From positions 3,720,001-3,784,000 of the forward strand of contig NC_012522.1 in NCBI RefSeq assembly GCF_000010805.1: DNA of 64,000 nucleotides. The letters run 5' to 3'. Shown in pieces: positions 56,104 to 64,000 of the stretch. Under the pieces are notes generated by a model. It was not told where the DNA came from, ran no database searches, and saw nothing but the letters and a program-made list of their open reading frames with translations. Source of the DNA: Rhodococcus opacus B4. GTDB lineage: Bacteria > Actinomycetota > Actinomycetes > Mycobacteriales > Mycobacteriaceae. Numbering within the stretch: position 1 is the stretch's first letter; each line of letters opens with the position of its first letter. The position numbers and the translations under genes are program-made.

Positions 56104-57690
56104 GTGAACGACGATCCGAATGCGCTCGCACGGATCTGGATCGACGTCGTCGCCGACCTCACATCCGATTCGCCGGGCGGCGATCTGCCGCCGTTGACGA
56201 GGGGACAGAAGGCGTGGTTGGCGCTCGTCAAACCGCTGACGCTCGCACAGGGCTTCGCGCTCCTGTCCGTTCCGTCGCCCTTCGCGCAGGAAGCGATCGA
56301 ACGGGATCTGCGTGAGCCGATCCTCCACGCACTCGGCCGGCATCTCGGTGAGCAGGTCGAGGGTCTCGGTGTGCGCATCGCCGCCCCGGTCGACGACGAA
56401 CCCGAATCCGAGGCCCCGAGCCGAGAGCGCAGGCCCGACCCGGAACCTGTGCACACCCCTCGCCATCTCGAGCCCTCCGTCACCAGTTCCGGGACGTTCC
56501 GCAGGCGCCGCTTCGGCTCCGGTGACGACCAGCCCTACTCGGACACCACGGACTTCGAGGAGGTCGACGACGACAGCGAGGCACTCGCCAGCGTCCACGA
56601 ATCCTGGCCGTCGTACTTCACGAAGCCGCCCGCGGGCCCCGCACCTGCGGCGACGGGCGGAAACAGCCTCAACGCGAAGTACACGTTCGATACGTTCGTG
56701 ATCGGCTCGTCCAACCGGTTCGCCCACGCCGCCGCGGTCGCCATCGCCGAGGCACCGGCGCGCGCGTACAACCCGTTGTTCATCTGGGGAGCGTCCGGCC
56801 TCGGCAAGACGCACCTGTTGCACGCCGCGGGCCACTACGCCCAGCGCCTCTTCCCGGGCATGCGCGTCAAGTACGTCTCCACCGAGGAATTCACCAACGA
56901 CTTCATCAACAGCCTCCGCGACGACCGCAAGGTGGCGTTCAAACGCCGCTACCGCGAGACCGACGTCCTGCTGGTGGACGACATCCAGTTCATCGAGGGC
57001 AAGGAAGGTATCCAGGAGGAGTTCTTCCACACCTTCAACACCCTGCACAACGCGAACAAGCAGATCGTCGTCTCCTCCGACCGGCCGCCGAAGCAACTGG
57101 CGACACTCGAGGAACGCCTGCGCACCCGGTTCGAATGGGGCCTGATCACCGACGTTCAGCCCCCCGAACTCGAGACCCGCATCGCCATCCTCAGCAAGAA
57201 GGCCCGAATGGACCGGCTCGAGGTGCCCGACGACGTCCTCGAGTTGATCGCGTCCCGGATCGAACGCAACATCCGGGAGCTCGAGGGTGCCCTCATCCGC
57301 GTGACGGCGTTCGCGTCCCTGAACAGGCAACCCCTGGACCTCACGCTCGCCGAGGTCGTGCTGCGCGACCTGATGCCCGACTCGTCCAGCCTCGAGATCA
57401 ATGCGGCGACGATCATGGCGGTCACCGCGGAGTACTTCAACATGTCGATCGACGACCTCTGCGGGCCCGGCAAGGCGCGTCCGCTGGCGTCCGCCCGCCA
57501 GATCTCCATGTACCTGTGCCGGGAGCTGACCGATCTGTCCCTGCCGAAGATCGGGCAGACGTTCGGCCGCGACCACACCACCGTCATGTACGCGGACAAG
57601 AAGATTCGCAAGGAGATGACGGAGCGGCGGAAGGTTTACGACCAGGTCCAGGAGCTCACGGCCCGGATCAAGCAGCGATCGAAGAGGTAG
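56104..57690 (+). CDS. dnaA: Chromosomal replication initiator DnaA
   Basis: The 528-residue initiator has an N-terminal domain I (1-100), an acidic linker, an AAA+ domain with Walker [10 protein letters not shown] (229-237) and Walker [10 protein letters not shown], and the C-terminal DNA-binding signature [14 protein letters not shown] near 490. The start GTG at 56104 has GGGAGGA six bases upstream. It opens the origin at 57690-58376. Confidence 0.97.
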   Translation: MNDDPNALARIWIDVVADLTSDSPGGDLPPLTRGQKAWLALVKPLTLAQGFALLSVPSPFAQEAIERDLREPILHALGRHLGEQVEGLGVRIAAPVDDEPESEAPSRERRPDPEPVHTPRHLEPSVTSSGTFRRRRFGSGDDQPYSDTTDFEEVDDDSEALASVHESWPSYFTKPPAGPAPAATGGNSLNAKYTFDTFVIGSSNRFAHAAAVAIAEAPARAYNPLFIWGASGLGKTHLLHAAGHYAQRLFPGMRVKYVSTEEFTNDFINSLRDDRKVAFKRRYRETDVLLVDDIQFIEGKEGIQEEFFHTFNTLHNANKQIVVSSDRPPKQLATLEERLRTRFEWGLITDVQPPELETRIAILSKKARMDRLEVPDDVLELIASRIERNIRELEGALIRVTAFASLNRQPLDLTLAEVVLRDLMPDSSSLEINAATIMAVTAEYFNMSIDDLCGPGKARPLASARQISMYLCRELTDLSLPKIGQTFGRDHTTVMYADKKIRKEMTERRKVYDQVQELTARIKQRSKR

Positions 57691-57710
57691 TCGCACGCCC
57701 CTGCTTCTCC

Positions 57711-57743
57711 TGTGCCCCTGGTAGCTCGCCTACCGGGGGCACA
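57711..57743 (+). terminator. dnaA terminator hairpin
   Basis: A 14-bp stem (57711-57724 with 57730-57743, beginning TGTGCCCC) encloses a CTCGC loop. It has one wobble pair and no T tract. Confidence 0.6.
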
Positions 57744-57789
57744 CGTCGTTTCGTGGGGTTCCAGCTCCGATTCCGCCCGCCGCGGGCAA

Positions 57790-57891
57790 CTCGAGGGGCT
57801 CCTCGAGCCGGTCCTCGAGGGTGGGCTCGAGCGGGTCCTCGAGGGTGGGCTCGAGCGGGTCCTCGAGGTACCGCTCGAGGGTCTACTCGAG
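57790..57891. repeat. CTCGAG iteron-like array, 9 copies at 12-bp period
   Basis: CTCGAG occurs at 57790, 57802, 57814, 57826, 57838, 57850, 57862, 57874 and 57886, exactly 12 bp apart. Six further copies are at 58032, 58064, 58076, 58094, 58234 and 58269. The intervening six bases differ, so the palindrome itself is conserved. Confidence 0.95.
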
Positions 57892-58146
57892 GCGGGCGCA
57901 AACCCCGGCCGGCGCGACACACCGGGGCAACACGCCGACGCCGGGACCTGGGATAAAGCATGCACACCTGTGGATAAATGTGGGGATGAGGTGGAATCCC
58001 TGTGGACAGAACGTGCAGAACTTTGAACAACCTCGAGTAGTCCACATGGGGGGCGATTTGGTCCTCGAGTTTGTCCTCGAGAATTCCCCATTCCTCGAGG
58101 CGGACCGACCAGCGTCTACAGCCGTTCGTCCACAGATTCCACAGGA

Positions 58147-58193
58147 CCTAATAGTACTTCTCGTTAATTCTTATAGAAAACTCTTTGAAAACA
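58147..58193. other. AT-rich candidate DNA unwinding element
   Basis: This stretch is strongly AT-rich in a very GC-rich context, including TTAATTCTTATAGAAAACTC. It lies between the DnaA boxes and dnaN. Confidence 0.65.
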
Positions 58194-58375
58194 GGGTTGG
58201 GGATCGCCTCGGTTCACAGGCCTCCGTCGGAGACTCGAGGACTGGACCGTTCGGCTTTCAAGTTCGTCCTCGAGGGCATACGGTTATGCATCGCCGCTCT
58301 GTGAAAGACTGCAGTGCTGTGGTCACGGCCCGACCGTGGCGAACAACCGTGCCTACCGAGAGGAACAACCCGGCG

Positions 58376-59560
58376 ATGGAGCTTGGAAGCCTGAAGTTTC
58401 GTGTCTCCCGGGAAGAATTCGCTGATTCAGTGGCATGGGTCGCTCGCAGTCTGCCGTCGCGGCCTCCGGTGCCGGTTCTGGGCGGTGTCCTCCTGGATGC
58501 GACCGAGCAGGGGCTGACGGTTTCGGGGTTCGACTACGAGGTATCGGCGCAGGTCAGGGTTGCGGCCGAGGTGGGTAGCGCCGGTCAGGTCCTGGTCTCG
58601 GGCAAGCTGCTCGCCGACATCACGAAGTCGCTTCCCAACAAGCCCGTCGACGTGACGCTCGAGGGCACCCGTGTGCTGATCACCTGCGGTAGCGCCAAGT
58701 TCTCCCTGCCCACCATGCCGGTCGAGGACTATCCCCAGCTTCCGCAGTTGCCGCAGCAGACCGGATCGATCCCCGCCGACGTGTTCTCCGAGGCGATCAG
58801 TCAGGTGGCGGTCGCGGCGGGCAAGGACGACACCCTGCCGATGCTGACGGGTATCCGGGTCGAGATCGAGCGCAACGCGATCGTGCTCGCGGCCACCGAC
58901 CGGTTCCGTCTCGCGGTCCGTGAACTCGAGTGGTCGCCGGCGAACCCCGACACCACCGCGGCCGTCCTCATCCCCGCCAAGACCCTGTCCGAGTCGGCGA
59001 AAACGCTTGCGGGCGATGCCACTTCACCGGTCGAGCTGGCTCTCGGATCGGGTTCCGCGGTCGGAAACGACGGCCTCCTCGGCATCGTCAACGACGGCCG
59101 TCGCACCACCACCCGGCTGCTGGACGCCGAGTTCCCGAAGTTCCGGCAGCTGCTGCCGTCCGAGCACACCGCGCTGGCCACCGTGGAGATCGCTCCGCTC
59201 GTCGAGGCCATCAAGCGTGTCGCCCTCGTCGCCGAGCGCGGCGCGCAGGTCCGCCTGCAGTTCTCCACCGAGGGGCTGCTCCTCTCCGCCGGTGGTGACG
59301 ATGCCGGTCGCGCCGAGGAAGGCTTGAACGCGGTGTTCCAGGGTGAGTCGCTCACCATCGCCTTCAACCCCGGCTACCTGATCGACGGGCTGTCCTCGCT
59401 GCACAGCGAGCAGGTGCTGTTCGGTTTCACGACCCCCAGCCGTCCCGCGGTGCTGCGTCCGGCCACCGAGGAAGAGATCGAACCCGACGATTCCGGAAAC
59501 TTCGCTGCGCCGGAGAGCGCGTACACGTACCTGCTGATGCCGGTGCGTCTGCCGGGCTGA
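58376..59560 (+). CDS. dnaN: DNA polymerase III beta sliding clamp
   Basis: The 394-residue clamp has the three repeated clamp folds, with [20 protein letters not shown] near the start and the C-terminal [10 protein letters not shown]. It holds the polymerase on DNA. The ATG at 58376 is chosen because upstream codons fall in the DnaA-box region. Confidence 0.97.
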   Translation: MELGSLKFRVSREEFADSVAWVARSLPSRPPVPVLGGVLLDATEQGLTVSGFDYEVSAQVRVAAEVGSAGQVLVSGKLLADITKSLPNKPVDVTLEGTRVLITCGSAKFSLPTMPVEDYPQLPQLPQQTGSIPADVFSEAISQVAVAAGKDDTLPMLTGIRVEIERNAIVLAATDRFRLAVRELEWSPANPDTTAAVLIPAKTLSESAKTLAGDATSPVELALGSGSAVGNDGLLGIVNDGRRTTTRLLDAEFPKFRQLLPSEHTALATVEIAPLVEAIKRVALVAERGAQVRLQFSTEGLLLSAGGDDAGRAEEGLNAVFQGESLTIAFNPGYLIDGLSSLHSEQVLFGFTTPSRPAVLRPATEEEIEPDDSGNFAAPESAYTYLLMPVRLPG

Positions 59561-59621
59561 CGATTCGCGGAAGCGAAACCAGTACTGCCGAAAGAAATCT
59601 CACGAGTGGACGGAGATCACG

Positions 59622-60533
59622 ATGCAGATCGGGTTGGTCGGGCTCGGAAAAATGGGATTCAACATGCGCGAGCGGTTGCGCGCGCACGGGCACGAAGTGG
59701 TCGGCTACGACCCGCGCCCCGAGGTCACGGATGTGGCGTCGCTGGCAGAACTCGCGCAGCGACTCGAGTCTCCGCGCGTCGTGTGGGTGATGGTTCCGGC
59801 GGGAAAGATCACCCAGGACACGGTGACCGGGCTGGCGTCGGTGCTCGAGAGCGGCGACCTGGTGATCGACGGTGGCAACTCGAGATACACCGACGACAAG
59901 ATTCACGGTGAGCTGCTCGGTTCCCACGGCATCGGCTACCTCGACTGCGGTGTGTCCGGCGGGGTCTGGGGACTCGAGAACGGCTACGGCCTGATGGCAG
60001 GCGGGTCGGCGGCGGACGTCGAGCGGGCGCTGCCGATCTTCGACGCACTGCGCCCCGAGGGGGAGCGTGCGGACGGCTTCGTTCACGCCGGCCCGGTCGG
60101 TGCGGGCCACTACGCGAAGATGATCCACAACGGCATCGAGTACGGACTGATGCAGGCGTACGCCGAGGGCTACGAACTGCTCGAGGCCGAAGACCTCGTC
60201 ACCGACGTCCATGGTGTGCTGCGCGCGTGGACCAACGGCACCGTCATCCGGTCGTGGCTTCTGGAACTGCTCGTCAAGGCCCTGGGTGAGGATCCGGATT
60301 TCGCCGAGATCTCCGGGTACACAGAAGATTCCGGTGAGGGTCGCTGGACCGTGCTCGAGGCGATCGACCACGCCGTGCCCGCGCCGGTGATCTCGGCCGC
60401 GCTGTTCGCGCGGTTCGCGTCCCGTCAGGACGATTCCCCCGCGATGAAGGCCGTCTCGGCGCTGCGCAACCAGTTCGGTGGTCACGCCGTGAAGAAGGCG
60501 GCAGGCGAGGCAGAAGCCGGTTCTGGAACGTAG
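59622..60533 (+). CDS. gnd: 6-phosphogluconate dehydrogenase (decarboxylating), short form
   Basis: The 303-residue enzyme has NAD(P)-binding GLVGLGKMGFNM (4-15), GNSRYTDD, GVSGGVWGLENGYGLM and KMIHNGIEYG. The length fits the short, often NAD-dependent GndA type of actinobacteria. It produces ribulose 5-phosphate. It lies between dnaN and recF, the known rhodococcal/nocardial order. Confidence 0.94.
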   Translation: MQIGLVGLGKMGFNMRERLRAHGHEVVGYDPRPEVTDVASLAELAQRLESPRVVWVMVPAGKITQDTVTGLASVLESGDLVIDGGNSRYTDDKIHGELLGSHGIGYLDCGVSGGVWGLENGYGLMAGGSAADVERALPIFDALRPEGERADGFVHAGPVGAGHYAKMIHNGIEYGLMQAYAEGYELLEAEDLVTDVHGVLRAWTNGTVIRSWLLELLVKALGEDPDFAEISGYTEDSGEGRWTVLEAIDHAVPAPVISAALFARFASRQDDSPAMKAVSALRNQFGGHAVKKAAGEAEAGSGT

Positions 60534-61766
60534 GTGTTCGTTCGCGCACTCTCACTCAGAGACTTCCGTTCCTGGGACGCCCTCGGTCTGAATCTGCGTC
60601 CGGGCTGCACCGTCTTCGTCGGCCCCAACGGGCACGGTAAGACGAATGTGCTCGAGGCGCTCGGTTACCTGTCGACCCTCTCGTCGCATCGGGTCAGCTC
60701 GGACGCCCCGCTGATCAGGACGGGCACGGCCCAGGCGTTCGCGGGGGCGACCGTCGTCAACACCGGCCGGGAACTGACCGTCGATCTCGAGTTGAACGAG
60801 GGCAAGTCCAACCGGGCGCGGATCAACCAGTCGCCCACCCGGCGGCCGCGGGAGATTCTCGGGATTCTGCAGACGGTGCTGTTCGCGCCGGAGGATCTGT
60901 CGCTGGTTCGCGGTGATCCGGGTGATCGACGCCGCTACCTCGACGAACTCCTCACGTCCCGGATTCCCCGGATGGCGGCGGTGCGCGCTGATTACGAACG
61001 CGTGCTGCGACAGCGGTCGGCGTTGCTCAAGACCGCGGGCGGCGCGTTGCGACGGTCTTCGCGGGGCGGCGGTCGGCCGAGCGAGGACGGCGCGAGTGCC
61101 CTTGCCACACTCGAAGTCTGGGACGGCCATCTCGCCGCGCACGGCGCCCAGCTGCTCGCCGGGCGGCTGCATCTCGTCCACGATCTGGCGCCGCACCTGG
61201 CCGAGTCCTATCAGTCGCTGGCGCCCGAGTCGAGGCCCGCGAGCATCCGCTACCGCTCCAGTCTGGGGTCGTCGCTGCCGCCGGAGTTCACGGCGCCGGC
61301 GCGAGCGCCCGAGGCGGGCGACATCGCGTTTCTCGAGGAGCGGTTCCTCCAGGAGCTGTCCGTGATGCGCTCGAAGGAGATCGAGCGGGGTGTGTGCCTC
61401 GTCGGACCGCATCGTGACGATCTCGAATTGCACCTCGGCGACACCCCGGCCAAGGGATTCGCGAGTCACGGCGAGTCGTGGTCGTTCGCGCTGTCGCTGC
61501 GGCTCGCGGGATTCGCTCTGCTGCGCGCGGACGGCAGCGACCCGGTGCTCATGCTCGACGACGTGTTCGCCGAACTCGACCGCAAACGACGCCGCGCGCT
61601 CGCCAAGGTCGCGTTGGACGCCGAACAGGTGCTGATCACGGCCGCCGTGCCGGAAGATGTACCTGAAGAACTCGACGCCGTCCGATTCGGCGTGGAGGCC
61701 CGCGACACCGACCGCGGACGAATTTCACACATCCTGGAAGAGACGGAGGACCGCCGTGACGGATGA
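60534..61766 (+). CDS. recF: DNA replication and repair protein RecF
   Basis: The 410-residue SMC-like ATPase has Walker [10 protein letters not shown] (30-38), signature [12 protein letters not shown] and Walker [11 protein letters not shown]. It loads RecA at gaps. The GTG at 60534 starts directly after the gnd stop. Confidence 0.96.
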   Translation: MFVRALSLRDFRSWDALGLNLRPGCTVFVGPNGHGKTNVLEALGYLSTLSSHRVSSDAPLIRTGTAQAFAGATVVNTGRELTVDLELNEGKSNRARINQSPTRRPREILGILQTVLFAPEDLSLVRGDPGDRRRYLDELLTSRIPRMAAVRADYERVLRQRSALLKTAGGALRRSSRGGGRPSEDGASALATLEVWDGHLAAHGAQLLAGRLHLVHDLAPHLAESYQSLAPESRPASIRYRSSLGSSLPPEFTAPARAPEAGDIAFLEERFLQELSVMRSKEIERGVCLVGPHRDDLELHLGDTPAKGFASHGESWSFALSLRLAGFALLRADGSDPVLMLDDVFAELDRKRRRALAKVALDAEQVLITAAVPEDVPEELDAVRFGVEARDTDRGRISHILEETEDRRDG

Positions 61767-62319
61767 TCCCGAACCCACCGTGCCCGCGGCGACCCCCGAA
61801 CCGGAGGTGAAGGGAATCGATCTCGCGCGCCGTGCCCTCGAGGAGGCGCGGGCCGCGGCGAAGGCGAGTGGAAAATCCGTCGGGCAGGGACGCCGGTCCG
61901 GAACCGGTGTGCGGGCCCTGCGCGCCCGGCGCAGGCGGGGCTGGTCCGGTCCGGGGCCCGACGACCGTGATCCGCAGCCGTTCGGTGCGCTGACCAGCGC
62001 GCTCGCGAAGCAACGCGGGTGGTCGCCCAAGGTGTCCGAGGGGACCGTCCTCGGCCGGTGGGTGCAGGTGGTCGGTGAGGACATCGCCGCGCACGCCGAA
62101 CCGACCGGGTTGCGGGACGGGATTCTGAGCGTCTCCGCGGAGTCGACGGCCTGGGCGACCCAGCTCAGGATGATGCAGTCGCAGATTCTCGCGAAGATCG
62201 CCGCGGCCGTCGGCGACGGCGTCGTGAAGTCGCTGCGGATCACCGGTCCGACCGCTCCGAGCTGGCGAAAAGGGGAGCGGCACATCCGGGGGCGCGGCCC
62301 CCGGGACACCTACGGATAG
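61756..62319 (+). CDS. DciA-like DnaB-loader family protein
   Basis: The 187-residue protein has a disordered N-terminal half and a KH-like core from about 80 ([20 protein letters not shown]) with [18 protein letters not shown]. DciA proteins help load the replicative helicase in bacteria without DnaC. GTG start at 61756 overlaps the end of recF by 11 bp and has GGAGGA six bases upstream. Corresponds to Rv0004. Confidence 0.9.
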   Translation: MTDDPEPTVPAATPEPEVKGIDLARRALEEARAAAKASGKSVGQGRRSGTGVRALRARRRRGWSGPGPDDRDPQPFGALTSALAKQRGWSPKVSEGTVLGRWVQVVGEDIAAHAEPTGLRDGILSVSAESTAWATQLRMMQSQILAKIAAAVGDGVVKSLRITGPTAPSWRKGERHIRGRGPRDTYG

Positions 62320-62321
62320 GC

Positions 62322-62348
62322 CGGAGCGGGCGTTCGGTCCCTAGTTTT
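62322..62348 (+). terminator. Possible weak terminator after dciA
   Basis: CCGGA (about 62323) pairs with TTCGG (about 62335) and TTTT follows at 62345-62348. The stem is short. Confidence 0.3.
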
Positions 62349-62444
62349 GTCTATTACCCGGTGTTACAGTTACTCCAATTCATCGAGTGAACTGTGCCAC
62401 AAGCCTTCGTCGTGGCGCAGCCGCCGGCACGAAGGAGTAGTGAG

Positions 62445-63353
62445 ATGTCCGCCCCGACTGCACCCCGGAACGCGATCCCCGAACCGGACCACATCCTGTT
62501 GCAGGCCAGGAATGTCGAGTTCGACTGGTCGAACCTCCCGATGCACTGGATCCCGGGCGACCCGTTCAGCACGCACGTCCTCAACGTCCTGCACCTACTC
62601 CTGCCCGCGGGCGAGGAGTGGTTCGTCGAGACGTTCAAGGAAGCCCTGCCGCTGATCGAGGACGAGCAGCTCCGCGACGACGTCGTCGGGTTCATCGGCC
62701 AGGAAGCGATGCATGCCAACGCGCACACCGGCGTGCTGGCGCACCTGAAGGAGAAGGGCCTCGATCCGACCCCCTTCACCGAGCAGATGGAATGGACCTT
62801 CTCCAAGATCCTCGGACCGCGACCGCTGACCGGTCTGCGTGAGAAGAACTACCTGATCGAGCGGCTGGCGGTCATCGCCGCCATCGAGCACATCACCGCG
62901 TTCCTCGGCGACTGGGTGCTCAACGCCGAGGGTCTCGACCGGGCGGGGATGCATCCGACGATGCTCGACCTGCTGCGCTGGCACGGCGCCGAGGAGGTGG
63001 AGCACCGGTCGGTGGCGTACGACGTCATGCGGTATTTCGACAAGCGCGAGTCGCGGCGGATCCGCACCCAGCTGATCGTGACCCCGGTCATCGTGTGGCT
63101 GTGGGTGCGCGGCACCCGATTCCTCATGCGGAACGACCCGGAGCTCGCCCAGTGGTCGGCGCACCGCCGCAAGCCGCACCTGACCGATTTCTTCGCGGCG
63201 GGCAAGCGTGGCACGCTCCCCACCGCCCGCGAACTCGGCAAGCGGATGTCCACGTATTTCACGCGTGCGTACCACCCCGGCAACGAGGGTTCGACGGCGC
63301 AGGCCGTGAAGTATCTGGCCTCCTCGCCGGCGGCTCAGGCGGCCGAGCGATGA
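62445..63353 (+). CDS. PF10118-type predicted metal-dependent hydrolase
   Basis: The 302-residue protein has a helical fold with conserved acidic and histidine residues (FIGQEAMHANAHTGV, AAIEHITAFLGDW, WHGAEEVEHRSVAYDVM), as in the PF10118 family. The residue pattern suggests a di-metal centre in a ferritin-like bundle; the activity is unproven. The start ATG at 62445 has AAGGAG upstream, and it overlaps the next gene by ATGA, so it works with that reductase. It stands where gyrB would be expected in mycobacteria. Confidence 0.85.
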   Translation: MSAPTAPRNAIPEPDHILLQARNVEFDWSNLPMHWIPGDPFSTHVLNVLHLLLPAGEEWFVETFKEALPLIEDEQLRDDVVGFIGQEAMHANAHTGVLAHLKEKGLDPTPFTEQMEWTFSKILGPRPLTGLREKNYLIERLAVIAAIEHITAFLGDWVLNAEGLDRAGMHPTMLDLLRWHGAEEVEHRSVAYDVMRYFDKRESRRIRTQLIVTPVIVWLWVRGTRFLMRNDPELAQWSAHRRKPHLTDFFAAGKRGTLPTARELGKRMSTYFTRAYHPGNEGSTAQAVKYLASSPAAQAAER

Positions 63354-64000
63354 AGCTGTCCCAGGTTCGGGAGGTGCTCACCGGGCAGGGGCTGCCCCGC
63401 TACGACGCACCGCCGGACATCAAGGGCCGCCCGCGTCCCGACCGCGCCATGCGACTCACCGAGGCGGTGGCCGAAAAGTATCTCCGTGTGCTCACCGCAT
63501 ACGAATACGATCCCGGCGTCGCCGGTCACAACCCCGACGTGGCGATGAACATGGTTGTCTCCCAACGGGAAGTCGTCGCACTCGACGACAACGTCGTGCG
63601 GCTGCGGTTCGAGGCCGAAGGCGGCGCGGAACTTCCCGCGTGGCAGCCGGGTTCGCACCTCGACTTCCACCTGCCGTCCGGGCTGCGGCGCCAGTACTCG
63701 CTGTGCGGCGACCCGTCCGACCGCACGGGCTACAGCATCGCCGTCCGGCGGATTCCCGACGGCGGTGGCGGATCCCTCCAGATGCACGCCCTCCAGCCGG
63801 GGGCGTCGGTGACGGTTCGCGGCCCCCGCAACGGCTTTCCGTTCGTGGGCGAGGGGAGTGCCCTCTTCGTCGCGGGCGGTATCGGCATCACCCCCATCCT
63901 GGCGATGGTGCGCGCCGCGCGCGATCTCGGGATGGACTGGCAGTTCGTGTATTCCGGCAGGTCGCGGGAGTCCATGCCGTTCCTCGACGAGGTCGAAACA
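63350..64000 (+). CDS. Ferredoxin reductase-type flavoprotein (partial)
   Basis: At least 217 residues are present before the window ends. A FAD-binding motif SGLRRQYSLCGDP and the NAD-binding start ALFVAGGIGITPILAMVRAA identify it as a phthalate-dioxygenase-reductase-like oxidoreductase; a C-terminal 2Fe-2S domain would be expected downstream. It begins about 65 residues before the usual fold with an unusual N-terminal segment. Coupled by ATGA to the PF10118 gene, it probably supplies electrons to that putative di-metal protein. Confidence 0.85.
   Translation, partial: MKLSQVREVLTGQGLPRYDAPPDIKGRPRPDRAMRLTEAVAEKYLRVLTAYEYDPGVAGHNPDVAMNMVVSQREVVALDDNVVRLRFEAEGGAELPAWQPGSHLDFHLPSGLRRQYSLCGDPSDRTGYSIAVRRIPDGGGGSLQMHALQPGASVTVRGPRNGFPFVGEGSALFVAGGIGITPILAMVRAARDLGMDWQFVYSGRSRESMPFLDEVET

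Larger units (their letters stand above)
57744..58375. other. oriC: oriC, chromosomal replication origin
   Basis: The dnaA-dnaN interval is the mycobacterial-type origin. DnaA boxes are at 57969-57977 (TGTGGATAA), 58001-58009 (TGTGGACAG), 58038-58046 (TAGTCCACA) and 58126-58134 (TCGTCCACA), plus weaker copies near 57979 and 58137. The AT-rich stretch 58147-58193 is the probable unwinding element. Nine 12-bp repeats with CTCGAG lie at 57790-57891. Confidence 0.85.

Noticed and set aside
57712..58026. Open frame with nine LExx tetrads over the CTCGAG array
   Set aside because: The tetrads are a result of CTCGAG every 12 bases being read as Leu-Glu. The start codon lies in the dnaA terminator hairpin, and no ribosome-binding site is present.
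1..64000. tRNA, rRNA, CRISPR arrays, transposases, prophage, toxin-antitoxin or known defence systems
   Set aside because: No sequence with these features was seen on reading through both strands; a covariance-model search would be needed to exclude small RNAs.

Overview
The window reads as the chromosomal replication-origin region of a high-GC actinomycete of the Rhodococcus group (R. jostii / R. opacus-like), on its left side joined to a catabolic accessory block. The evidence is very high third-position GC, frequent GTG starts, and gene order from cca (pcnA) through nudix, DUF6049, murJ, sigM, anti-sigma, trxB, trxA, cwlM, parB, parA, rsmG, jag, yidC, yidD, rnpA, rpmH, dnaA, dnaN, gnd, recF to dciA, which is the order known around oriC in Mycobacterium, Nocardia and Rhodococcus. 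I saw no tRNA, rRNA, CRISPR, IS element or prophage.

Layout. (1) 1-9933: a catabolic cluster. Leftward are a hydantoinase/oxoprolinase-type pair (HyuA, HyuB with an extra zinc-ribbon tail) and the first codons of a third gene. Rightward are a maleate cis-trans isomerase, a VOC-fold protein, an unknown 81-residue protein, an alpha/beta hydrolase, an aromatic-acid-type MFS importer and a HAD hydrolase. The two arms diverge from mirror-image promoters, each with the same palindromic operator on its -10 box. (2) 9957-23745: leuS, small membrane proteins, a GntR/MFS divergent pair, Mut7-C, YqgE, a TetR/epimerase divergent pair, an MFS, a hotdog thioesterase and a secreted DUF4185 protein. (3) 23767-31079: molybdate uptake (regulator-modABC) beside a one-polypeptide molybdenum nitrate reductase fused to a diflavin reductase; molybdate supply and the Mo enzyme belong together. 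(4) 31285-41315: cca, nudix, DUF6049, MurJ-pseudokinase, SigM and its anti-sigma. (5) 41319-44157: an accessory tetR/SDR/flavin-oxidoreductase insert. (6) 44269-55364: thioredoxin system, CwlM, ParAB with a cluster of seven parS sites, RsmG, a SnoaL-like insert in long noncoding DNA, then the Jag-YidC-YidD-RnpA-RpmH membrane-insertion/RNA operon. (7) 55365-64000: DnaA boxes, dnaA, oriC, dnaN, gnd, recF, dciA and the start of a PF10118 hydrolase/flavin reductase pair.

The most unusual structure is in oriC between dnaA and dnaN: nine CTCGAG palindromes spaced at exactly 12 bp (57790-57891), followed by six further copies among DnaA boxes up to 58274. Other unexplained structure includes a 20-bp G-rich element present three times in the parB-jag interval, a family of -10-box-to-GTG leaderless starts, an ideal ribosome-binding site inside murJ, and several palindromic operators that sit directly on promoters.
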